Part shown: one piece after another, positions 8,938 to 17,492 of the stretch
Numbering within the stretch: position 1 is the stretch's first letter
How the letters are laid out: every line of letters starts with the position of its first letter
Position numbers and translations under genes: made by a program
The notes under the pieces: generated by a model
Seen by the model: the letters and a program-made list of their open reading frames with translations, nothing else
What the model was told of the DNA's origin: nothing
The model's database searches: none
Assembly: GCF_003217095.1 (NCBI RefSeq)
Contig: NZ_QJSR01000001.1
Coordinates: 1,588,009 to 1,652,008 of the forward strand
Direction of reading: 5' to 3'
DNA length: 64,000 nucleotides
DNA from: Rhizobium sp. PP-CC-3A-592
GTDB lineage: Bacteria; Pseudomonadota; Alphaproteobacteria; Rhizobiales; Rhizobiaceae

Positions 8938-9468
8938 ATGATGAGCCGCGTGCTGATGATCGCGGGCCTTGCCGGGCTCTGCGCCTACACATTGCCAAAC
9001 CTGACCGGCCGGTATCTCGACCGAACGCCCACGCCCGAGGCAACCTTGCCGGCCAAGCCCTCCGCCACCGCCCCGGCGGTGCCGGCTGCCGCCGGCGCGC
9101 GCGAGGTGGTGCTGCCGGCCGGACCGGGTGGGCATTTCAGCGCCAACCTCGAAGTGAACGGCCGCAGCGTTCGTGGCTTGATCGATACGGGCGCGACCGT
9201 GGTCGCGCTCAACGAGAGCACCGCACGACGGATCGGCCTTTCGCTCTCAACGCTCGACTATTCCATCTCCGTTTCCACCGCGAACGGCCTGGCGAAGGCG
9301 GCATCGGTGACCTTGAAACGGATCAAGGTCGGCAGCATCGCCGTCGACAATGTCCAGGCCATGGTGCTGCCGGATGTGGCCCTGTCGGAAACGCTGGTCG
9401 GCATGAGCTTCCTCAACCGGCTCTCGTCCTTTGCCGTCGAGGACGGGGCCTTGAGGCTGAAGCGCTAA
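8938..9468 (+). CDS. Retropepsin-like clan AA aspartic protease
   Basis: A 176-residue protein with one N-terminal membrane segment (about residues 3-20), a Pro/Ala-rich linker and a single aspartic-protease domain carrying the catalytic motif LIDTGATVVALNE near residue 80. The layout is that of the TIGR02281 family of bacterial membrane-anchored retropepsin-like proteases. The domain faces the periplasm. Its substrate is not known. It is separated from upp by 114 bases and converges on deoA, whose stop is only three bases away. Confidence 0.82.
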   Translation: MMSRVLMIAGLAGLCAYTLPNLTGRYLDRTPTPEATLPAKPSATAPAVPAAAGAREVVLPAGPGGHFSANLEVNGRSVRGLIDTGATVVALNESTARRIGLSLSTLDYSISVSTANGLAKAASVTLKRIKVGSIAVDNVQAMVLPDVALSETLVGMSFLNRLSSFAVEDGALRLKR

Positions 9469-9470
9469 GC

Positions 9471-10784
9471 TCAGGCGGTCAGGCGGGACAGGATGATCGG
9501 ACGGGACGCGGGCGCGCCGTCCTCGATGGAATAGGCTGCCATGAACGCCGACGCGGCGTCTTCGGCGGCCGCATCATCGGCAGCGTGAACGCGGGCAAGT
9601 GCCTGTCCGGCCTCCACACGGGTGCCGAGCGGCAGGATGTCGGAGAAGCCGACGCTGTGATCGATCGACTGGTCGGCGCGGGTGCGTCCGCCCCCAAGCG
9701 CGATAACCGCCAGCCCGATGGCGCGGGCATTGCAGGTGCTCAGAACGCCCGCGCGGTCGGCGGTGACCGGCCTGATGACCGGCGCCGCTATCAGATAGGC
9801 TTCCGGGCGCTCCACGAAATCCACAGGTCCGCCCAGCGCCGAGACCATGCGGCCGAAGATGTCGAGGGCCGCCCCGCTTTCCAGTGCCCGTCGCGCCGCA
9901 TCCTGGCTTTCGACCGGGCCCGAGGTGACGCCGGCAACCAGCAGCATTTCGGACGCAAGCGCCATGACGACCTGCTCTAGACGCGTGCCCTGCTTCTCGC
10001 CGCGCAGGAAGGCGAGGCAATTGAGGATTTCCAGCGCGTTGCCCACGGCATCGGCCAGCGGTTCGCTCATGTCGGTGATGAGAGCCGTGGTGCGCAGCCC
10101 TGCCCCGTTGGCGACGTCCACCAGCGAACGCGCGAGGATCTCGGCTTCCGACAGGGAGGCCATGAAGGCGCCGCTGCCGACCTTGACGTCGAGCACGAGG
10201 GAGCCGAGGCCCGCCGCAAGCTTCTTCGACAGGATGGAGGCCGTGATCAGCGGTACGGAATCCACGGTCGCTGTGATGTCGCGGATTGCGTAGAGCCGGC
10301 GGTCGGCAGGTGCGAGATCCGCCGTCTGCCCGATGATGGCGCAACCGACGCTTTCCACGACACGGCCCAGGGTCTCCGCGGATGGCGCGATATGATAGCC
10401 GGGAATGGATTCGAGCTTGTCGAGCGTGCCGCCGGTATGCCCAAGGCCGCGGCCGGAGATCATGGGAACGACGAGGCCGCAGGCGGCCAGGATCGGCGCG
10501 AGCATGAGGGAGACGTTATCACCCACACCGCCGGTCGAGTGCTTGTCGGCCACCGGACGGCCGAGCGCGTGATAGTCGAGCACCGTGCCGCTGTCGCGCA
10601 TGGCGACGGTCAGCGCCACCGTCTCGGCGCTGGTCATGCCGGAAAACCATGTCGCCATGGCGAAGGCCGCCACCTGGGCGTCTGCGATCGAGCCGTCAGC
10701 CATGCCGGCGACGAAGTCGGCGATCTCGCTCGGCTCAAGGGCGACGCGATCACGCTTGCGGCGGATGATTTCCTGCGGGATCAT
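9471..10784 (-). CDS. deoA: Thymidine phosphorylase
   Basis: A 437-residue enzyme that splits thymidine and deoxyuridine with phosphate to give base and deoxyribose 1-phosphate. The N-terminus MIPQEIIRRKRDR matches DeoA, and the family signatures DKHSTGGVGDNVSLMLAP and SGRGLGHTGGTLDKLE lie near residues 85 and 110. The start at 10784 is chosen for that N-terminus; it sits four bases after the deoC stop, with TGAGG close ahead. The deoxyribose 1-phosphate would go on through DeoB and DeoC. Confidence 0.95.
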   Translation of the reverse strand: MIPQEIIRRKRDRVALEPSEIADFVAGMADGSIADAQVAAFAMATWFSGMTSAETVALTVAMRDSGTVLDYHALGRPVADKHSTGGVGDNVSLMLAPILAACGLVVPMISGRGLGHTGGTLDKLESIPGYHIAPSAETLGRVVESVGCAIIGQTADLAPADRRLYAIRDITATVDSVPLITASILSKKLAAGLGSLVLDVKVGSGAFMASLSEAEILARSLVDVANGAGLRTTALITDMSEPLADAVGNALEILNCLAFLRGEKQGTRLEQVVMALASEMLLVAGVTSGPVESQDAARRALESGAALDIFGRMVSALGGPVDFVERPEAYLIAAPVIRPVTADRAGVLSTCNARAIGLAVIALGGGRTRADQSIDHSVGFSDILPLGTRVEAGQALARVHAADDAAAEDAASAFMAAYSIEDGAPASRPIILSRLTA

Positions 10785-10788
10785 CGCC

Positions 10789-11565
10789 TCAATACGCCGC
10801 TGGTGCGGCAAGGGACTCGCGCCCCTCGATGACCGAGAGGATATCGCCGAGCAGGCCGGACGCGCCGAAGCGGAAGGTCGAGGGCATCAGCCAGTCGGGA
10901 CCGTGAATGGTGGCGGCGAGCGTGAGGTAGAGCCGCGCGTCCGCCACGGTCCTGACGCCACCGGCCGGCTTGAAGCCGACGCGACGGCCGCTCTCGCGGA
11001 TGGCGGTCAGCATGATGTCGGCCGCTTCCAGCGTCGCGTTGACGGCGACCTTGCCGGTGGAGGTCTTGATGAAGTCGGCGCCTTCCTGGATGGCGAGGTG
11101 GGAGGCGTTGCGGATCAGCCCGCGCTCCTTCAGCTCGCCGGTTTCCAGAATGGTCTTGAGAACAACGGTTTCCCCGCAGGCCGTGCGCACGGCGCGGATC
11201 ATGTCGCGCACCGCCTGCTCGTCGCCGGCCATCAAAGCGCGATAGGGAATGACGAGGTCGATCTCGTCGGCGCCATCGGCAATCGCGCTCATGGTTTCGG
11301 CGACGACGTCATCCACCGTCAGGTCGCCCGAGGGGAAATTGACGACGGTTGCGATGCGCACCGGGCTGGAGGCTCCGAGAATGCTGCGCGCCTGCCCCAC
11401 GAAGCGCGGCCAGATGCAGATGGCGGCAACGGGCCCATGCGGCGTGCGCGCCCGTGCGCAAAGCGCCTTGATGGCGTCTAGCGTGCAGTCGTCGCTCAGA
11501 TCGGTCAGGTCGAGCAGGGACAGCGCGAGAGAGGCGAGCTGCCGGTTGCTGGCTTCCAGTGTCAT
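10789..11565 (-). CDS. deoC: Deoxyribose-phosphate aldolase
   Basis: A 258-residue class I aldolase that splits deoxyribose 5-phosphate into glyceraldehyde 3-phosphate and acetaldehyde. The Schiff-base lysine lies in FIKTSTGK near residue 165, and FKPAGGVRT near residue 195 carries the second active-site lysine. The start at 11565 is supported by GGGAGG nine bases ahead; a longer reading frame upstream overlaps cdd and is not used. It is part of the leftward deo transcript with cdd before and deoA after it. Confidence 0.95.
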   Translation of the reverse strand: MTLEASNRQLASLALSLLDLTDLSDDCTLDAIKALCARARTPHGPVAAICIWPRFVGQARSILGASSPVRIATVVNFPSGDLTVDDVVAETMSAIADGADEIDLVIPYRALMAGDEQAVRDMIRAVRTACGETVVLKTILETGELKERGLIRNASHLAIQEGADFIKTSTGKVAVNATLEAADIMLTAIRESGRRVGFKPAGGVRTVADARLYLTLAATIHGPDWLMPSTFRFGASGLLGDILSVIEGRESLAAPAAY

Positions 11566-11672
11566 AGGTGCCTCCCTTGGGCGGGTTCGGTCCTGATGCG
11601 GTAGAGGTTTTGGCGCCGTTTGGCAAAGCCAATCGCGGCCCTTTGCGGCCTTGAGAGCCTTGGGGCCCGCGA

Positions 11673-12065
11673 TCAGCCGATCGTGTCGGTGGCGAAGGAA
11701 TGCGGCAGGAGGTCCGACAGGGTCACCGTCTTCTTCACCCCGGTCTCGTCGCAGAGATAGATCGGCGTGCCGGCTTCGGCAAACTCTGACAGGCGCTGGC
11801 GGCAGCCGCCGCAGGGCGGGCAGAGCGGCAGCTTTTCGGCGATGACGGCGACTTCGAGGATCTTCCGAGCGCCGCCCATGATCATATGGCTGATCGCCGT
11901 GGTTTCGGCACACCAGCCCTCGGGAAAGGAGAGGTTCTCGATATTGGCGCCGGCATAGATCGTGCCGTCCTCGGCGCGGATGGCCGCGCCGACGGGGAAC
12001 TTGGAATAGGGCGCATGCGCGAGCGCCATGGCCTTGCGGGCGGCTTCGAAGAGATCGGTCGCCAT
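11673..12065 (-). CDS. cdd: Cytidine deaminase
   Basis: A 130-residue zinc deaminase that turns cytidine and deoxycytidine into uridine and deoxyuridine. The zinc-site motifs are WCAETTAI (first Cys, catalytic Glu) near residue 50 and PPCGGCRQ (two more Cys) near residue 85, typical of the homotetrameric short class. The start at 12065 has GGAG ten bases ahead and gives the usual N-terminus; an in-frame ATG at 12086 would overlap the upstream permease. It feeds uridine to the pyrimidine salvage genes in this region. Confidence 0.95.
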   Translation of the reverse strand: MATDLFEAARKAMALAHAPYSKFPVGAAIRAEDGTIYAGANIENLSFPEGWCAETTAISHMIMGGARKILEVAVIAEKLPLCPPCGGCRQRLSEFAEAGTPIYLCDETGVKKTVTLSDLLPHSFATDTIG

Positions 12066-12069
12066 GGGA

Positions 12070-13041
12070 TCAGCGCTCCTTGACATAGGGCACCCCGCCG
12101 GCCTTGGGCGGCACGGCCTTGCCGATGAAACCGGCGAGAAGGATGACGGTGAGAATATAGGGCAGCGCCTGCATGAGCTGCACCGGGATCTGCCCGATCA
12201 GCGGCAGCGGATTGCCCTGCAGGCGAATGGCCAGCGCATCGAGGAAGCCGAAGAGCAGGCAGGCGAGCATGACGTTGAGCGGCTTCCATTTGGCGAAGAT
12301 CAGCGCTGCGAGCGCGATATAGCCCTTGCCGGCCGTCATGCCCTTGACGAAGCCGGCGGTCATGGCGAGCGACAGGTAGGCTCCGCCGAGACCGGCGAGA
12401 ATGCCGCAGCAGATGACGGCGCGATAGCGCATCCAGACGACCGAAATGCCGGCCGTATCCACCGCGCCCGGATTTTCGCCGACGGCCCGCAGGCGCAGGC
12501 CGAAGCGGGTGCGGTAGAGGATCCACCAGGTGATCGGCACCATGGCGAAGGCGAGGTAGGTGAGGAAGAAGTGGCCGGAGATGAGATCCGCATAGATCGG
12601 CCCGATGACGGGAACCGGGCGGATCTCCTCGGCGAAGGGGAAGGTGATGGTCGAGAACCGGGCATCTCCGGCAAGCGCCGGCGTGCGGCCGCCCTGGCGG
12701 AACCAGGCTTCGCCCAGAATGACGGTGGAGCCGAAGACGATGAAGTTGATCGCCACGCCCGAGACGATCTGGCTGCCGCGCTGGGTGATGGAGGCATAGC
12801 CGTGCACCAGCGACAGAAGGACCGAGATGAGGATGGCGGCGAGGAGACCGGCCCAGACATTGCCGGTCACCGCGGCGACCGCACCGGCGGCAAAGGCGGC
12901 ACCCAGCATCTTGCCCTCGAGCCCGATGTCGAAGACGCCGGCGCGTTCGGTGAAGAGACCGCCGAGGGCCGCGAAGATCAGCGGCACGGAAACGCGGATG
13001 GTCGATTCCAGCACCGTTACCAGCATGTGAAAGACATCCAT
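12070..13041 (-). CDS. Nucleoside ABC transporter permease (second)
   Basis: A 323-residue polytopic inner-membrane permease of the BPD_transp_2 superfamily, close to the BMP-associated nucleoside importer subunit (NupQ/YufQ type). The stretch GLFTERAGVFDIGLEGKMLG near residue 28 is characteristic of this class. About eight to nine hydrophobic segments follow. It starts four bases after the partner permease and ends five bases before cdd, so transporter and salvage enzymes share a transcript. Confidence 0.9.
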   Translation of the reverse strand: MDVFHMLVTVLESTIRVSVPLIFAALGGLFTERAGVFDIGLEGKMLGAAFAAGAVAAVTGNVWAGLLAAILISVLLSLVHGYASITQRGSQIVSGVAINFIVFGSTVILGEAWFRQGGRTPALAGDARFSTITFPFAEEIRPVPVIGPIYADLISGHFFLTYLAFAMVPITWWILYRTRFGLRLRAVGENPGAVDTAGISVVWMRYRAVICCGILAGLGGAYLSLAMTAGFVKGMTAGKGYIALAALIFAKWKPLNVMLACLLFGFLDALAIRLQGNPLPLIGQIPVQLMQALPYILTVILLAGFIGKAVPPKAGGVPYVKER

Positions 13042-13044
13042 GGA

Positions 13045-14178
13045 TCAGGCTCCCTTGGCGGCTGACGATGCCGATCTGCTGCTTGCGACAGAGGCGAAGA
13101 TGCGCCCGATCGCCGGGCGGAACATGTTTTCGAGCGCGCCGGCAAACAGGATGACGAGGCCTTGGATGATGACGATCATGTCGCGCGAGATGGTGGGCAT
13201 CTCGAAGGCGATCTCGGCGCCGCCCTGATAGAGCATGCCGAAGAGGATGGCGGCGGGAATGATGCCGGCCGGGTGCGAGCGGCCCATGAGGGCGACCGCG
13301 ATACCGACGAAGCCGGCTCCTTGCACGAAATCGAGCTGCATGCGGAATTGCTCGCCCATGATCGGGTTCAGCGCCATCATGCCGCAGAGACCGCCCGAGA
13401 TCATCATGGCGATGACGGTGATGCGCGCATCCTTGATGCCGGCATAGCGGGCGGCCGACGGGCTGTGGCCCATGACGCGCATTTCGTAGCCGAGCCGCGT
13501 GCGCCAGATCAGAAGCCAGCAGCCGAAGGCCGCGAGCAGCGCCAGCAGGAAGGAAATGTTGAACGGCGCGTTGCCGATGTCGAGCCCAAAGATGCCGAGC
13601 AGCCAGTCGAGCTTCGGCAGCTGCCCGCCGGCCTCGAAGGTGCGCGTCTGCGGCGCCATGGAGCCGAGCGGCTTCAAGACGCGCGTCAGCAGGTAGACCA
13701 TCAGGCTCGATGCGATGAAGTTGAACATGATGGTGGTGATGACGATGTGGCTGCCGCGCTTGGCCTGCAGCCAGCCGGGTAGAAACGCCCACAGCGCGCC
13801 GAAGGCGGCCGAGCCGAGGATCGCGAGCGGGAAGACGACGTACCAGGGCATTATGCGATCGAGCCAGAGGCAGACGAGCGCGACGCCGATGCCGCCGACA
13901 TAGGCCTGCCCCTCGCCGCCGATGTTGAAGAGGCCGGCATGCGAGGCGACCGCGACCGCAAGGCCGGTGAAGATGAAGGTCGTGGCGTAATAGAGCGTGA
14001 AGCCGATATATTCGCCGCGACCGAAGGCGCCGTTGATCAGGTGGTAGGCGGCCTCCAGCGGGCTCTCGCCGACGAGCAGCACCACGAGACCGGCCACGAG
14101 GAAGGCGACGACGAGATTGACGAGCGGGATGAGACCGTATTCGGCCCAGCCGGGCAATTTGGCGTAAGGATTGCTCAC
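13045..14178 (-). CDS. Nucleoside ABC transporter permease (first)
   Basis: A 377-residue inner-membrane permease of the NupP/YufP type, the larger of the two channel subunits of the BMP-class nucleoside importer. Features include HAGLFNIGGEGQAYVGG near residue 83 and about ten hydrophobic segments. The start is a GTG at 14178 that overlaps the ATPase stop by four bases, and the ATPase tail supplies the ribosome-binding context. It forms a heterodimer with the following permease. Confidence 0.9.
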   Translation of the reverse strand: MSNPYAKLPGWAEYGLIPLVNLVVAFLVAGLVVLLVGESPLEAAYHLINGAFGRGEYIGFTLYYATTFIFTGLAVAVASHAGLFNIGGEGQAYVGGIGVALVCLWLDRIMPWYVVFPLAILGSAAFGALWAFLPGWLQAKRGSHIVITTIMFNFIASSLMVYLLTRVLKPLGSMAPQTRTFEAGGQLPKLDWLLGIFGLDIGNAPFNISFLLALLAAFGCWLLIWRTRLGYEMRVMGHSPSAARYAGIKDARITVIAMMISGGLCGMMALNPIMGEQFRMQLDFVQGAGFVGIAVALMGRSHPAGIIPAAILFGMLYQGGAEIAFEMPTISRDMIVIIQGLVILFAGALENMFRPAIGRIFASVASSRSASSAAKGA

Positions 14179-15710
14179 TGAGCGGCCTCCATGCGGTTTT
14201 CGACACCGGCCATCAACAGACCGAGATCGCCCTCGTCGGCGTCGGAGGTCCGCTCGCCGACGACGCGCCCCGCGAACATCACGAGGATCCGGTCCGACAA
14301 AGCGCGGATCTCGTCGAGTTCGACCGAGACGAGAAGGACGGCCTTGCCCTGATCGCGCATCTCGATGATCCGCTTGTGAATGAATTCGATGGCGCCGACA
14401 TCGACGCCGCGGGTGGGCTGGCCGATGATCAGCACGTCGGGATTGCGCTCCATCTCGCGCGCCAACACGATCTTCTGCTGGTTGCCGCCGGAAAAATTCG
14501 CCGTCTTCAGGCGCGGGTTCGGCGGGCGAATGTCGTATCTGGCGATCTTCTCCTCCGCATCCGCCCGCATGGCGGCGATATCGAGCAAGGCCCCCTTCTT
14601 GTAGGCGGGATCGCGGTGATAGCCGAGAATGGCATTTTCGCTTTCCTCGAACTTCAGCACGAGACCGACATGATGACGGTCTTCCGGAACGTGGGCGAGG
14701 CCGCGCGTGCGCAGCTCTGCCGGGTCGGCAAGGCCGGTGACATCGACCGTGGAGCCGTTGAGTTCGACCGTGCCGCCGGTGGCGCGGCGGATGCCGGCGA
14801 TGGCTTCGAGAAGCTCGGACTGGCCATTGCCCGCGACGCCGGCAATGCCGACGATCTCGCCGGCCCGGATGTCGAAGGAAACGTCGTCGACCATGGTGAC
14901 GCCGCGGCCGTCGCGAACCGTGAGGTTGCGCACCGAAAGCTTGACGTCGCCGGGGCGGGCCTCGCCCTTCTCGACGCGGAGAAGCACGCGCCGGCCGACC
15001 ATGAGCTCGGCCAGTTCCTCGACCGAGGTCTTGTCCGTCGCGCGCGTGGCGACCATCTCGCCGCGGCGCATGACGGAGACCTCGTCTGTGACCGCCATGA
15101 TCTCGCGCAGCTTGTGGGTGATCAGGATGATCGTCTTGCCCTCGTTCTTCAGCTGCTCGAGAATGCGGAACAGGTGATCGGCTTCCGGCGGCGTCAGAAC
15201 GCCCGTGGGCTCGTCGAGAATGAGGATATCGGCCTTGCGGTAGAGGGCTTTGAGAATTTCCACGCGCTGCTGCAGGCCGACCGGCAGCTCCTCGATGATG
15301 GCATCGGGATTGACTTCCAGCGCATATTCCTTCTCCAACCGCTTCAGCTCGATGCGGGCCTTGGAGATCGATGCGTTCAGCACCGGACTGTCTTCGGCAC
15401 CGAGCATGACGTTTTCGAGCACGGTGAAGTTCTCGACCAGCATGAAATGCTGGTGCACCATTCCGATGCCGCTTGCGATGGCCGCATTCGGGTCCTTGAT
15501 CGTCAACACCTTGCCATCGACGAGGATATCGCCGCGATCGGCCTGGTAGAAGCCATAGAGGATCGACATCAGGGTCGATTTCCCGGCACCGTTTTCGCCG
15601 ATGATCCCGTGGATCGTTCCCTTTTTGACGACGAGGTTGATATTTTTGTTGGCGTGGACAGGGCCGAAGCTCTTGTCGATGCCCCGAAGCTCAATCGCGA
15701 TATCGCTCAT
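14175..15710 (-). CDS. Nucleoside ABC transporter ATP-binding protein
   Basis: A 511-residue ABC ATPase with two fused nucleotide-binding domains, as in sugar and nucleoside importers. The first has Walker A GENGAGKSTLM near residue 37 and Walker B ILILDEPTGVL; the second has a degenerate Walker A (GVAGNGQSELLEA) and signature FSGGNQQKIVLAREM, typical of this two-domain family. The start at 15710 gives the expected N-terminus; a longer frame adds a non-conserved extension. It energises the two downstream permeases and probably pairs with the BMP binding protein encoded at 16231-17223. Confidence 0.92.
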   Translation of the reverse strand: MSDIAIELRGIDKSFGPVHANKNINLVVKKGTIHGIIGENGAGKSTLMSILYGFYQADRGDILVDGKVLTIKDPNAAIASGIGMVHQHFMLVENFTVLENVMLGAEDSPVLNASISKARIELKRLEKEYALEVNPDAIIEELPVGLQQRVEILKALYRKADILILDEPTGVLTPPEADHLFRILEQLKNEGKTIILITHKLREIMAVTDEVSVMRRGEMVATRATDKTSVEELAELMVGRRVLLRVEKGEARPGDVKLSVRNLTVRDGRGVTMVDDVSFDIRAGEIVGIAGVAGNGQSELLEAIAGIRRATGGTVELNGSTVDVTGLADPAELRTRGLAHVPEDRHHVGLVLKFEESENAILGYHRDPAYKKGALLDIAAMRADAEEKIARYDIRPPNPRLKTANFSGGNQQKIVLAREMERNPDVLIIGQPTRGVDVGAIEFIHKRIIEMRDQGKAVLLVSVELDEIRALSDRILVMFAGRVVGERTSDADEGDLGLLMAGVENRMEAAQ

Positions 15711-15934
15711 GGCAGCCGCATCCCGTTCCCGGCACCCGTTGTCGGCAGGCCGTGCCGCCGGGTGCTTGCTTGATTGTCCGACCGCCCGCTTCGAGGAAAG
15801 CGGGAAGCCTAAGGCTAACATCGATCACGGCGATCGGAAGCGCTAAATCAGCGGATCGGCTGTTTCGCGTTTGACCTTCCGCCGGGCGAACCCTCTATAG
15901 CGAGAGCAGACGATCCGCCAGCGACAAAGAGAGA

Positions 15935-16162
15935 ATGACGATCATGACGATCATGACGAGCGACGAGACACGGATGACGGCCATCGAGGAAACGATCGCG
16001 CATCAGGCCCGCGTGATCGAGGACCTGTCGCAGCAGCTTGCCGAACAGTGGAAGATCGTGGACCAGGTTCGCACGAAACTGGACCGGCTGACCGAACGGT
16101 TCCTGACGCTGGAGGAGACCTCGCTGGAGGCTCCTGCCAATACGCGGCCGCCGCATTACTGA
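15935..16162 (+). CDS. slyX: SlyX family protein
   Basis: A small SlyX-family protein (up to 75 residues), mostly one coiled coil (IEETIAHQARVIEDLSQQLA and onwards), with the family's closing PPHY. Its function is unknown in general. The start is uncertain: ATGACGATC is repeated twice and followed by ATGACGAGC, giving in-frame ATGs at 15935, 15944 and 15953, with AGAGAGA just ahead of the first. The gene lies on the opposite strand between the nucleoside-binding protein and the rest of its transporter. Confidence 0.85.
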   Translation: MTIMTIMTSDETRMTAIEETIAHQARVIEDLSQQLAEQWKIVDQVRTKLDRLTERFLTLEETSLEAPANTRPPHY

Positions 16163-16180
16163 CACGCCGCCAAGGGGCAT

Positions 16181-16212
16181 GCGTCGCCGGCCAAACGGGC
16201 CGACGACGCTTT
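16181..16212 (+). terminator. Strong hairpin between slyX and the nucleoside-binding protein
   Basis: GCGTCGCCGGCC (16181-16192) pairs with GGCCGACGACGC (16198-16209) around a five-base loop, with one G-U pair, and is followed on the plus strand by TTT. It starts 18 bases after the slyX stop. On the other strand it also lies just behind the binding-protein stop, so it may serve both convergent genes, although the T tract there is poor. Confidence 0.55.
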
Positions 16213-16230
16213 CCCGTATCGCGGATCGCC

Positions 16231-17223
16231 TCAGTAGGCGCAGGTTTCGTCCGTCATGTAGTCGTGGACCTGAAGCGTGCCGGCGATGATGTCGGCCTTC
16301 GCCTTGTCGACGGCAGCCTGCATCTCGGGCGTGATCAGCGCCTTGTTGTTGTCGTCGACGGCATAGCCGACGCCGTCTTCCTTCAGGCCGAGATTGGAGA
16401 TGCCGGCCTTGAACGTGTCGTTCTTGGCGCTCATGAAGCTGTCATAGACGGCGACGTCCACGCGCTTGAGCATGGAGGTCAGCACCTTGCCCGGCTGCAT
16501 GGCGTTCTGGTTCGAGTCGACGCCGATTCCGAGCTTGCCGGCGTCGGCTGCCGCCTGGAGAACACCGACACCGGTGCCGCCGGCAGCGTGGTAGACGACG
16601 TCGGAGCCCTGGTCGAACTGCGACTTGGCGATTTCACCGCCCTTGACCGGGTCGTTCCAGGCTTCCGGCGTCGTGCCGGTATAGGCTTCGAGAACCTTGA
16701 CGTCAGCGCCGGTGGACTTGGCACCGCCGATATAGCCGCAGGCGAACTTGTGGATCAGCGGGATATCCATGCCGCCGACGAAGGAGACGGTCTTCGACTT
16801 GGAGGCGAGGGCGGCGAGAACGCCGACGAGGTAGGACCCTTCCTGCTCCTTGAAGACGACCGACTTCACGTTCGGCTTTTCCACGACCATGTCGATGATG
16901 GCGAACTTGGTATCGGGATATTCGGCGGAGACCTTCTCAAGCGCGGCAGCCCAGGAGAAGCCGGCCATGACGATCGGGTTGTTGCCGTCGCCAGCGAAGC
17001 GGCGGAGCGCCTGTTCGCGCTGCGCGTCATTGGCGATTTCGAACTCGCGATAAGCGATGCCGGTTTCGGTCTTGAACTTTTCGGCGCCGTTGAAGGCGGA
17101 TTCGTTGAAGGATTTGTCGAATTTACCGCCGAGGTCGTAAATGACCGCGGGCTTGATGTCGGCGGCCAGCGCCGTGGCCGACATCATCGAGAAGGCAAGG
17201 AGACCGAGGAGGGTTTTCTTCAT
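16231..17223 (-). CDS. BMP-family nucleoside-binding protein
   Basis: A 330-residue periplasmic binding protein of the BMP/PnrA family. A Sec signal peptide (MKKTLLGLLAFSMMSATALA) is followed by the mature start ADIKPAVIYDLGGKFDKSFN, and the nucleoside-site region 'EQEGSYLVGVLAAL' lies near residue 125. No lipobox is present, unlike many Gram-positive members. The start at 17223 is the one that begins with the signal peptide. It very likely delivers nucleosides to the ABC transporter at 12070-15710, from which it is separated by the inverted slyX. A separate promoter must lie in the 17224-17416 gap. Confidence 0.9.
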   Translation of the reverse strand: MKKTLLGLLAFSMMSATALAADIKPAVIYDLGGKFDKSFNESAFNGAEKFKTETGIAYREFEIANDAQREQALRRFAGDGNNPIVMAGFSWAAALEKVSAEYPDTKFAIIDMVVEKPNVKSVVFKEQEGSYLVGVLAALASKSKTVSFVGGMDIPLIHKFACGYIGGAKSTGADVKVLEAYTGTTPEAWNDPVKGGEIAKSQFDQGSDVVYHAAGGTGVGVLQAAADAGKLGIGVDSNQNAMQPGKVLTSMLKRVDVAVYDSFMSAKNDTFKAGISNLGLKEDGVGYAVDDNNKALITPEMQAAVDKAKADIIAGTLQVHDYMTDETCAY

Positions 17224-17416
17224 TGTGCAGCCCTGTTTGTTACCATGTGTTTTCTGGGTCCTCCCGCACGCTTCTCTTGTGCTGGAAGCATGTCTGCGGA
17301 ACCGGCCGCGCTTTGTCGCGGGCCTGATTGAGGTGTATCCTTGCACGGGCTTTGGGAAAATACACCCGAAATTTTTCAACTGGTAAAACTTTCATCCTTC
17401 GATCCGCAAACGACAA

Positions 17417-17453
17417 GAACCGCGGCGATCCCTGTCTGGATCCGCCACGGTTC
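17417..17453 (-). terminator. Hairpin behind the TonB-dependent receptor gene
   Basis: On the minus strand GAACCGTGGCGGATCC and GGGATCGCCGCGGTTC pair with one G-U pair and a one-base bulge around a short loop, followed by TTGTCGTTT. It begins 39 bases after the receptor stop and could end its transcript before the nucleoside-binding protein gene. The T tract is interrupted. Confidence 0.5.
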
Positions 17454-17492
17454 GCCATGTTCACGGGTGATGCGGGCCTTCGCAGGCGGGGA

